From Bacteroidales bacterium (GTDB lineage Bacteria; Bacteroidota; Bacteroidia; Bacteroidales; NBLH01), in contig JAFGWC010000058.1 of NCBI GenBank assembly GCA_016937695.1, forward strand, positions 1 to 46,019: a stretch of DNA of 46,019 nucleotides, given 5' to 3'. Under the pieces are notes generated by a model, which did not search any database, was not told the origin of the DNA, and was given only the letters and a program-made list of their open reading frames with translations. This document shows, piece after piece, positions 1 through 6,786 of the stretch (its first letter is position 1; the number at the start of each line of letters is the position of its first letter). The translations under genes were made by a program, and so were the position numbers.

Positions 1-1
1 A

Positions 2-373
2 ATTGATAAAGATGAATTAATATTAACAGCAAAATTTTCGACATATCTTTATGCTGTTTGTAAAAATTTGTGGCTTTACCAACTTGAAAAACAGAAAAAA
101 GATAATCATCATTTAAATTTGTATTATGAAGAAATATCTATTCCTGATTCAAATGATAGATTTGAAAAAGATAACCAACAAAAGCAATTTTGGTATTATT
201 ACGAAAAATTGAGCGATGTGTGTAAAAAAATACTAAGATTATATTGGTTGAAAATGTCTGTAAATCAAATAGCTATAGATACTGGAAATACTGAAAATTT
301 TATTAGAAAACGAAAATATGAATGTAAAAACCGATTAGTAGAGCTGATTTTAAAGAATAATGATAAAATTTAA
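2..373 (+). CDS. RNA polymerase sigma-70 family factor (ECF-like), C-terminal part
   Basis: The gene is open from the first bases of the window, so its N-terminus lies outside. The visible start reads TAKFSTYLYAVCKNLWL, a sigma region 2 core-binding/-10 pattern (F-x-TYL-x-x-x-C-x-N). The part after about residue 60 (KKILRLYWLKMSVNQIAIDTG, then NFIRKRKYECKNRL) looks like the helix-turn-helix of region 4. A TTG at 68 could pass for a start, but it would cut region 2 in half. The stop lies 4 bases before the ATG of the next small gene, so they are probably cotranscribed. By position it should direct RNA polymerase to a small regulon together with the anti-sigma-like gene at 771. Its target promoters cannot be read from here. 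Confidence 0.8.
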   Translation: MDKDELILTAKFSTYLYAVCKNLWLYQLEKQKKDNHHLNLYYEEISIPDSNDRFEKDNQQKQFWYYYEKLSDVCKKILRLYWLKMSVNQIAIDTGNTENFIRKRKYECKNRLVELILKNNDKI

Positions 374-377
374 AACC

Positions 378-665
378 ATGGAAAAAAAACACTTAATTGA
401 GAAATATTTAGAAGGCGATTTGAAAGGGATTAATTTAAAAATTATTGAAATAAAATTAAGAAGCAATAAAAAATTTCAGAAAAGAATTAATATATATAAA
501 GAAATAGATAAAATAATGCGAGTGCATTTAATGGTTTCTGATGCTGAAATAGAAATGAAAGAAAAAAAACTTGACATATTGGCTTCAAATTTTATTGCAG
601 ATTGGTTTAGTAGTAATAATGAAGATAAATCAATAGAAAAGTTTTTGAAATTTTCATTATCATAA
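378..665 (+). CDS. Small cytosolic protein, anti-sigma-like N-terminal pattern
   Basis: This is a 95-residue, lysine-rich protein with no membrane segment. I chose the ATG at 378 because it follows the sigma stop by 4 bases; an in-frame ATG at 360 would overlap the sigma gene and add six residues. The start, LIEKYLEGDLKGINLKIIEI, resembles the 'YL-x-G-x-L ... E-x-x-L' opening of Bacteroidota anti-sigma-like proteins and is similar in style to the N-terminus of the next gene (residues 1-45). It could be a soluble sigma-interacting protein or a shortened paralogue of the next gene. No catalytic motif is visible, and the function is inferred only from position and this weak resemblance. Confidence 0.6.
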   Translation: MEKKHLIEKYLEGDLKGINLKIIEIKLRSNKKFQKRINIYKEIDKIMRVHLMVSDAEIEMKEKKLDILASNFIADWFSSNNEDKSIEKFLKFSLS

Positions 666-759
666 TTTTGAAATTATTATTTTATTTATTATATTATATA
701 GAAGTTATTTTTATAGAAACTAAAAGAATAAAACCATAAAAATTTCGTTTAAAATAATA

Positions 760-767
760 TATCTTTG
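760..767 (+). promoter_or_regulatory. TAnnTTTG promoter element (-7 box)
   Basis: TATCTTTG matches the Bacteroidota -7 consensus TAnnTTTG exactly. It ends only 3 bases before the ATG at 771, so if it is used the transcript would have almost no leader. No clear -33 TTTG is seen upstream. Confidence 0.45.
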
Positions 768-770
768 TAT

Positions 771-1805
771 ATGAATAGTACTTTAAATATAATAAAATAT
801 ATAGATAAAACATTTTCTGCAGAGGAGCAGATACAGTTCGAAGAAGAACTGTATAAAAGGCTGGAATTAATGCGGGAGTATCAATTGCATTTAAAAATTG
901 ATAGTTTTATGACAGGGAAATTCATGTCTGAAAATTCAGAAAAAGATGATTATTTTAAAGATGCTGAACATTTTGCTAAAAAAAGTATAGATGAATATCA
1001 GACAGAAGAAATTAAAGATATAAAAGATTTCATTAATAAGTCAAAATATTCTGAAGAAAATAAAATTGAAGAACAAGTTAAAGAGGCTGAAACGGAGATT
1101 TATGAAAAAGGAATTGACTTAATTTCAGCTGTTTGGGTGAAAGATTGGAAAGCAGAAGAAAAACACACAGATTATATTAATGAGATAAAATTCTTTATTG
1201 CTAGCGAGATAAAAACAGAAAATATTAATGAAAATCAGGATATATATTTGAAAGTAGTTGAAAAAGATAAAAAAGATAGTAAATTAAGGGTTATATATAG
1301 AAAATATTACGTTGCAGCCTCAATCGCAGCAATTTTTATTATTTCAATTAGTTTATGGAATTTCTTTAACTCAGATGTAAGCAACTCAGAACTTTTTGCT
1401 TCATACTATAAGCCATATAATATAGTTTCAGAACAAACCAGAAGTATTGAATCAAATACCGAAATCAAATATGAAAAAGCAATAACTCTTTATAAATAAA
1501 AAAAATACACTGAGGCTTCTAAGATATTAAAAATATCATTAGATTCGGACAAGAGCCGTGTTAATGTTAGGTTTTTATACGGATTGACTTTAATTGAAAA
1601 TGAAAAGTATCAAAAAGCTATTGATGAATTTAATTATTTGATAATAAATTATGATAATTATAATATTGAATCAAGGTGGTATTTGGCTTTGTGCTATTTG
1701 AAGCTTGAAAAAACAGAAAAAGCAAAAATATTATTTAAAGAGCTTTCTTTATCAAAAAATTATTATCAAAAATCAGCTTTAAAAATATTAAAAAAAATAG
1801 ACTAA
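771..1805 (+). pseudogene. Membrane anti-sigma-like TPR protein interrupted by in-frame TAA
   Basis: Two open stretches in the same frame (771-1496 and 1500-1805) are separated by a single TAA at 1497-1499. Translation through the stop reads YEKAITLYK-stop-KKYTEASKIL, which is continuous TPR sequence with no gap, so the ancestral gene was about 344 residues long. The product has a soluble N-terminal part (to about residue 175), one membrane helix around 180-200 (YYVAASIAAIFIISISLWNF), and TPR repeats at the C-terminus (KYQKAIDEF, WYLALCYLKLEKTEKAKILF). This layout is common beside ECF-like sigma factors in Bacteroidota, where the N-terminal part is thought to hold the sigma factor. The start at 771 is preferred over a TTG at 765. 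The stop may be a real nonsense mutation, a sequencing error or, less likely, recoding. If real, the membrane part survives without the TPR sensor part. Confidence 0.7.
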
Positions 1806-4582
1806 TCTTTTTTGTGTCTGCGATAAAACAATAATGCTGAAATTAAAAGCAACAACAAAATAGAAACACTAATAATTAATTTATTATTGTTATTAACCAA
1901 TGGATTTTGATTTCCAAGTAATACAATTCCAGACCAATATACCGGATTTGACATTTCAGGACTTGAGTTTTCAATATACTTTATTTTAGCTAATTGAAGA
2001 GCTTCCGATTTTGATTTGCCTTCTGAAAGAAATTTATAAAAACAATCAATTATAACTGCACTTGTCTCATCATTTATTTCCCACAAAGTGTGAATTACTG
2101 ATGATGCACCGGCCAAAATAAAACCTCTGCTAAGGCTCATTACACCTTCGCCACTAAATATTTTACCATCGCCGGTACTACAAGCACTTAACACAACCAT
2201 TGAAGCATTTATTTGATAACTACTTATTTCATAGCTGTACATAAGATTTTTATCTTTTTCAATATTGGTTTGAGAGAATGCTAAATATGAATAATCAGAA
2301 TTAACTTTTTCTAGATTTGCATGTAAAGCTAAGTGAAAGATTCCATTTTTACCGGAAATTGATTTAAATTTTGTTTTTGTTGCAGATTCGCCAATATAAA
2401 CTTCGCCTTTAAAATAATTTAAAATCGATTTTATTTCTTTTTTTGTGTTTTCTAAGTTACTATATTTATCTGTTTCTTGATAATTTGGAGCAAAAGCATA
2501 AACATAATTTTTTTTCGATCTGTGATTGTTTTTATTATAAATCAAACTTGAAGAGTATAAATATGAGAATTGAAAATCATAAAGCAAGTATGCAATTCCT
2601 GTATAATTAATGAATTGCTCATTTTTATATTTAGATATTAAAGCATCGAAAGATAAATTTGCAATTTTCTCATCTGGAATTATAATTATTTTTTTACCAA
2701 CATCAAGTTTAAGTGGTTCTATTAGTATGCGATATAGAGAATATAGTCTTGTGTTTAATTCGTTGTATTCCAGAACATTAAGGGCTCTTGCGTTTGGTTT
2801 TTTCATTTTTTCTTTATAAAAATCGAGATTTTGCTCAAAAGTACTGTCAATAGAAATTCTGAAATATTTTAGTTCTTTATTGTTAACAACAAAAGTATAA
2901 AGCTGCCCTTTTTTTTTATTTTTCAGATAATTGTATTCTATAAGAGTTTCATTTTCTGATAAAGAATTTTGAATTTCTGATAATTGGATAATTTTTGTTT
3001 TAGCCATTAAATTAGAATAAGGAGGATAATTTTTTGAGATTTGGTTTAAAATAGTTTCATATTTCTTATTCAAATTAAATAATTCTAACTGCCAAAGGGA
3101 TATTTTAGACTTATCCGCATGTATTTTTTCATTTTCGTCAAAAATCAATTTTTTAAATGATGCAATATTTTGAAGCAGTTCGGTTTTATTTTCTTTCAAA
3201 CTATCAGGAAGAATATGCATTAAGGTTTCATTTTGCTTTATTTCATTTAATAATACAATTGCTTTGCTTTTTCCAGAAAAAAGATAGGCTTTTTCAATGT
3301 ATTGATTATCATCTGTTTGTTCATATAACTGAATAGCATTTTCTATTGCAGTTATATACAATTCTTTTTCATTTCCAGTAATGTATAGTTTACTTTCCAA
3401 TGAAATATATCCTTGTCTTACAATTTGAATCAAATTTATTGCTTGTTCTAAAATTTCGAGGCTTAAGTTCAGTTTTTTTACTTTATCAATTTTATTATTT
3501 ATGTTTTGCGACATTGAAAGCAAGGTTTCAGATTTTTTTTTCAAACTGCGTAGCAGTTGAAGTTCAGAAAAAACGGTTTTAATATCAGGATTTTTATTTA
3601 CATCAGTATTTTGAAAATTAGGAGAATTAGCTATAAGTGATTTTTGATAATATAATAAAGCATCTTCTAATTTATTTTGCTTAAAATAATAATCACCAAA
3701 AATCTCATACATATCAGCAGTATAAGGATGTTTTTCACCAAAATTTGACAAGTAGATTTTTAAAGCTTTATTATATAATTCTAATCCAATATTTAATTCT
3801 GATGTTTTTATTTTAAACTTTCCATAAGATTTATAAACGTATGCTAGCTTATAGTAGTTATTGCTATATTTATTAACGTATTGATTTATACATTTTTGAT
3901 AATAAATCTCTGCCTGTTCGTTATTATTTGTTTCTCTCATGCAGTTAGCATAATTATTAAATACTTCGTCAGGATTATCGAATTTGTTTTTATTGATTAT
4001 ATCAATACTTTTTTTAAAATAAATTAAAGCAGAATAATAATCTTTATTAAGAGAATAGACAATTCCAATATTATTGAAAACGCTTTTTAAAAAGATTTCT
4101 TTTTCTTCCTTTTTTAATGTCTGTAAATTTAAATTGGATATAGATTCCTGAAAATAAACAAGTGCTTTCTCATAATCGCCTTTATATTTATAAATATTAC
4201 CTAAATTATTGTAAATTGAAGGTAATTTATACCGTAATGTTTCAATATTGTTTATAGAAATATTTTCTCCCAAAAGATAATAATTAACAGCTTTGTCATA
4301 TCTGCCAAGCGATTTATTAATAATTCCTAATTGATTATATACTGCAACAAGGTTTTCCTGCTCAATATTTTCTTTCTGTTTCAAGATAGATAAAAGATAT
4401 TTCTCTGATTTTATAAAATAGCCATTATTCTGCGCTTCTCGCGATAGTTTAAAAAGCTCTTTTGGGCTTTGTGCTGAAAATGGTAAGTATAGTATTGTTA
4501 GAAACAACGATATCAGAACAAATTTTTTCGTTCTGATATTCAGGCTGTTAGGCTTAAAACGAAAAAAAACTTGGTTTTGCAT
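1802..4582 (-). CDS. Membrane-anchored TPR-CHAT (caspase-like) protein
   Basis: This 926-residue protein starts with a basic stretch and a hydrophobic segment ending FSAQ (about residues 20-38), which suggests export. TPR-like repeats follow (about 40-350; for example YNNLGNIYKYKGDYEKALVYF), then a helical linker, then a CHAT domain at roughly 600-895. The CHAT catalytic pair is visible: HLALH with the likely catalytic His at 754, and SACSTG with Cys 801. A C-terminal helix (SVSILLLLLISALLFY) is followed by RRHKKD, so the protein is probably anchored with its protease in the periplasm. CHAT domains are cysteine proteases related to caspase and separase; the substrate here is unknown. The gene converges on the anti-sigma-like TPR gene with a 4-base overlap, which makes that protein one candidate partner. 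Its own promoter is at 4599-4606. Confidence 0.85.
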   Translation of the reverse strand: MQNQVFFRFKPNSLNIRTKKFVLISLFLTILYLPFSAQSPKELFKLSREAQNNGYFIKSEKYLLSILKQKENIEQENLVAVYNQLGIINKSLGRYDKAVNYYLLGENISINNIETLRYKLPSIYNNLGNIYKYKGDYEKALVYFQESISNLNLQTLKKEEKEIFLKSVFNNIGIVYSLNKDYYSALIYFKKSIDIINKNKFDNPDEVFNNYANCMRETNNNEQAEIYYQKCINQYVNKYSNNYYKLAYVYKSYGKFKIKTSELNIGLELYNKALKIYLSNFGEKHPYTADMYEIFGDYYFKQNKLEDALLYYQKSLIANSPNFQNTDVNKNPDIKTVFSELQLLRSLKKKSETLLSMSQNINNKIDKVKKLNLSLEILEQAINLIQIVRQGYISLESKLYITGNEKELYITAIENAIQLYEQTDDNQYIEKAYLFSGKSKAIVLLNEIKQNETLMHILPDSLKENKTELLQNIASFKKLIFDENEKIHADKSKISLWQLELFNLNKKYETILNQISKNYPPYSNLMAKTKIIQLSEIQNSLSENETLIEYNYLKNKKKGQLYTFVVNNKELKYFRISIDSTFEQNLDFYKEKMKKPNARALNVLEYNELNTRLYSLYRILIEPLKLDVGKKIIIIPDEKIANLSFDALISKYKNEQFINYTGIAYLLYDFQFSYLYSSSLIYNKNNHRSKKNYVYAFAPNYQETDKYSNLENTKKEIKSILNYFKGEVYIGESATKTKFKSISGKNGIFHLALHANLEKVNSDYSYLAFSQTNIEKDKNLMYSYEISSYQINASMVVLSACSTGDGKIFSGEGVMSLSRGFILAGASSVIHTLWEINDETSAVIIDCFYKFLSEGKSKSEALQLAKIKYIENSSPEMSNPVYWSGIVLLGNQNPLVNNNNKLIISVSILLLLLISALLFYRRHKKD

Positions 4583-4598
4583 GGTTACATTTTTCCAT

Positions 4599-4606
4599 CA
4601 AAGTTA
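4599..4606 (-). promoter_or_regulatory. TAnnTTTG promoter element for the CHAT gene
   Basis: Read on the minus strand, TAACTTTG matches the Bacteroidota -7 consensus exactly and lies 16 bases before the CHAT start codon. It shares the 62-base divergent gap with the precursor peptide gene, for which no equally good box is visible on the plus strand. Confidence 0.55.
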
Positions 4607-4644
4607 ATAAATGAATAAAAGTCTAACTAAAAAAAACAAAAAAA

Positions 4645-4815
4645 ATGGAAAAATTTGGTTTAAAAGCAGAAGAGCAAAAAAAAAATGAAAATTCAAAGCT
4701 TCAAAATTTTATAAATGGAAGTAAACTAGAATTATTAAATCATTATCAAATGAATAAAATAAAAGGCGGTGAAGGAGAAGAAGGAGATACAGATGCAAAT
4801 CAAACTTGGAAATAA
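4645..4815 (+). CDS. GG-leader natural product precursor peptide (GG-Bacteroidales type)
   Basis: This 56-residue ORF encodes a charged leader, then LNHYQMNKIKGG, then a 14-residue tail EGEEGDTDANQTWK. The 'M-x-K-I-K-G-G' junction is the double-glycine leader pattern cut by C39 peptidases, and it matches the short precursor family seen in Bacteroidales cassettes with a pseudo-radical-SAM protein. Both a pseudo-rSAM gene (5733) and a C39 ABC exporter (9258) lie downstream. Cleavage after GG at residues 41-42 would release the acidic tail. The tail has no Cys or Ser and only two Thr, so lanthionine or Cys-based chemistry is unlikely. An A-rich stretch precedes the ATG, as is usual for Bacteroidota. 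Activity of the product is unknown. Confidence 0.75.
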   Translation: MEKFGLKAEEQKKNENSKLQNFINGSKLELLNHYQMNKIKGGEGEEGDTDANQTWK

Positions 4816-4886
4816 ATTAAATTATTTAATAATAATCGTTTAAATTTTGATTTGTAATGTCGCTTTTAGAATTCTGTCAGTTCAAT

Positions 4887-4917
4887 TTGCCCTTAGAATT
4901 TAAAATTCTAAGGGCAA
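4887..4917 (+). terminator. Perfect inverted repeat after the precursor gene
   Basis: Two 15-base arms flank a single A (TTGCCCTTAGAATTT pairs with the second arm). It lies 71 bases after the precursor stop. There is no T-run directly after it, so it may act as a transcript-stabilising or attenuating hairpin rather than a classic terminator; a cruciform protein site is also possible. Confidence 0.5.
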
Positions 4918-4955
4918 TCTGGGTTTATAATATTTGTTTAAGTCGTTATAATTAA

Positions 4956-5102
4956 GTGCTGTATAGTTTAATTAAGATAGAATTTAGATTAGATAGTAAA
5001 CAGGATATACTAAATCTTCAAATTAATATATTTTCAATAAAACAGTGCGCAAATCTAATAGTATTAACAAATAATTCAAAAAAAATTATTGAAAAAGAAT
5101 AA
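4956..5102 (+). CDS. Possible small ORF or gene remnant, unknown
   Basis: A 48-codon reading frame opens with GTG directly after an in-frame TAA and encodes sequence of natural-looking composition (IEFRLDSKQDILNLQINIF, then QCANLIVLTNNSKK). I do not recognise it. It lies between the precursor and the LytTR gene, where a maturase or regulator gene might have been, so it may be the leftover of a larger gene. It could equally be a chance ORF in AT-rich DNA. Confidence 0.25.
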   Translation: MLYSLIKIEFRLDSKQDILNLQINIFSIKQCANLIVLTNNSKKIIEKE

Positions 5103-5128
5103 TAAATACATTATTAATAAGCTTATAT

Positions 5129-5472
5129 ATGCAAAAAAATATTAAAATTATTATACCAAATACTAGAGAAAATAAAATAACCAATGTAAAAGACATTGTA
5201 CTTATTAAATCAAAAGATAAATGCACTGAGATTTTCGATAATAAAAACATTAAAATATTAGAATGTAAGAGCCTAAAAATACTTGAAGAGGAGTTAAATA
5301 CAAATTGCTTTTTCAGATATCATAAATCTTTTATTATTAATCAAAATTATATTGATAGTATTGATTTAGAATATAAAAAATAAACCTGAGTTTCTACAAA
5401 GAAATATCTATTGCAAAACGCAGGAAAAAAGAATTTAAAAATGCTCTCAAAGAGTTTTGTAAACCTAGATAA
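5129..5472 (+). pseudogene. LytTR DNA-binding domain protein, split by a frameshift
   Basis: The open frame from 5129 encodes most of a LytTR domain: SLKILEEELNTNCFFRYHKSFIIN and NYIDSIDL are its typical motifs. It ends early at TAA 5381-5383, just after six A residues. In another frame, starting right at that point, the sequence continues INLSFYKEISIAKRRKKEF and ends at TAA 5470-5472. That is the expected LytTR C-terminus (basic 'S-x-A-K-R-R-K-K-E-F'). One extra A in the A-run would restore a domain protein of about 114 residues. The cause may be a true deletion, a homopolymer sequencing error, or slippage on AAA AAA during translation. There is no receiver domain. Such a short LytTR protein next to a peptide cassette would be its likely transcriptional regulator. 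Confidence 0.75.
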
Positions 5473-5660
5473 ATATAACTTCTTGACTATTAGGTTTTTG
5501 CTCGCAAAACTCCCGTTTATTCCGGAATGCTTCCCGCTTATACCTAATGTATTACCGTTTGGTTTTTTGCCGCCAAAATATTTGGCAGTTAAATATAATC
5601 TTGCAATATTTAGGTTGTAATTACATTAAATTTATTGGCGAACCGGTTTGCTGTTATTAA
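5473..5660 (+). other. Non-coding, locally GC-richer block between LytTR and pseudo-rSAM genes
   Basis: From about 5490 to 5600 the composition is clearly less AT-rich than its surroundings (stretches such as CTCGCAAAACTCCCG and TTCCGGAATGCTTCCCGC). I find no convincing protein in either strand. Its abrupt composition and position directly in front of a gene that seems to lack its 5' end suggest a dispersed repeat or an inserted fragment. No terminal inverted repeat or target duplication is evident. Confidence 0.4.
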
Positions 5661-5732
5661 TTAATATTAAAAAACAAATTTTATCAAATAAAAGAAAATT
5701 TTGAATTTATTGAAAATCTAAGAAAAGAATTT

Positions 5733-6764
5733 ATGGGAGACGTTATTGTTAGGAATATAAATTCTATCAAACCTTTTATCCCTAGAAATAATACTAAAAT
5801 ATCAGATTCGATTATTGAAAGCTTACAATTAGATAATCTACGAGAAAGTGAAAAAGGACATTTACTACAACATATTACTCAAGTAGATTTATATCTTGAT
5901 ACCATATTCAATCATCTAAGTAACAATGAAAAAAAGCAAATATCTATATATGGGAATAATTTAGAATTAAATACAAGCAAAATATTATATCTGCTTGAAA
6001 AACTTCTGAAAATAAAAGAAATTTTTCTTTTCTCAAATGATTTATTATTATATCCTAAAGTAATAAATGAAATAAAAGCAATGTATAAAATATACGAAAT
6101 CAATGAGGAATGTGTATATTTTATACATTTAAATTATACCCAAATTTTAACTAATAATACATTAGATAAAATTAAATCTGAAAGCATAATAGATATTAAT
6201 TCTGATAATTGCATATTTAAAATAACAATCAATGTACCTTTAATAAATGAACAGTTTGAAATAGTTTTTGATTTTTTTATACAATTATCTATTCCAGTAA
6301 TATATATATTTATAGTTGAACAGGAAAAAGATATTGAGCTATTTGATATGTTGATTTCTGAATACAATCTGGAAAATTATGAAATCAAACCCGTATACAC
6401 GGGAATTAATTTAACTCTGTTTAAAGACAATGTATTTGTAAATGAAAAGGATATTATGAGTTCTCAAGTATCGGCAAAAGAAATAAGTATTAGAAAAGAA
6501 ATTAATCCAAATTTTTTTGGTAAAATTGCAATTCTTCCTAATGGAAAAATTAGTTTTGATTTACAAAAATCAAATTATACTGAAATTTTTGATAATTCTT
6601 TATATAAACAAATTTATAATGAAATTACAGAAGGAGAAGGCTTATGGAAATTGACCAGAGATAAAGTTGAGCCATGTAAAACTTGTATGTATAAATTTCT
6701 TTGCCCACCAATATCAGAATATGAATTAAAATTAAAAAGCTTCAATTTATGTACATATAATTAA
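5733..6764 (+). CDS. Pseudo-radical-SAM protein, GG-Bacteroidales type, probably N-terminally truncated
   Basis: The 343-residue product ends with a SPASM-like cysteine cluster: C315-x2-C318-x5-C324, then C340, in the context EPCKTCMYKFLCPP and NLCTYN. There is no CxxxCxxC radical SAM motif anywhere, so it cannot bind the catalytic cluster; this matches the pseudo-rSAM partner family of GG-leader peptide cassettes, which presumably binds substrate or maturase. From memory of the family, a domain of about 100 residues normally precedes the 'FMGD' segment. Here FMGD falls exactly at the first ATG. Plausible coding sequence (NKFYQIKENFEFIENLRKEF) continues upstream in frame to a stop at 5658 with no start codon. 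The gene therefore looks 5'-truncated; ATG 5733 is the only available start. It lies 22 bases before the receptor gene. Confidence 0.65.
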   Translation: MGDVIVRNINSIKPFIPRNNTKISDSIIESLQLDNLRESEKGHLLQHITQVDLYLDTIFNHLSNNEKKQISIYGNNLELNTSKILYLLEKLLKIKEIFLFSNDLLLYPKVINEIKAMYKIYEINEECVYFIHLNYTQILTNNTLDKIKSESIIDINSDNCIFKITINVPLINEQFEIVFDFFIQLSIPVIYIFIVEQEKDIELFDMLISEYNLENYEIKPVYTGINLTLFKDNVFVNEKDIMSSQVSAKEISIRKEINPNFFGKIAILPNGKISFDLQKSNYTEIFDNSLYKQIYNEITEGEGLWKLTRDKVEPCKTCMYKFLCPPISEYELKLKSFNLCTYN

Positions 6765-6786
6765 ATATTTTTTACGGTTTATCAGC

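Noticed and set aside
2610-2819. Open frames on the plus strand inside the CHAT gene, and similar antisense frames inside the PKD and giant genes
   Set aside because: They lie fully inside long genes with clear domain motifs, and their products have no recognisable pattern.
5411-5620. A 69-codon open frame across the GC-richer block
   Set aside because: Its start overlaps the true LytTR C-terminal coding frame and its product (many Leu, Phe and Pro without pattern) looks like translated non-coding DNA.
5733-6764. Calling this gene an active radical SAM enzyme
   Set aside because: No CxxxCxxC motif exists in the frame; only the C-terminal SPASM-like cysteines are present, so it fits the pseudo-rSAM partner.
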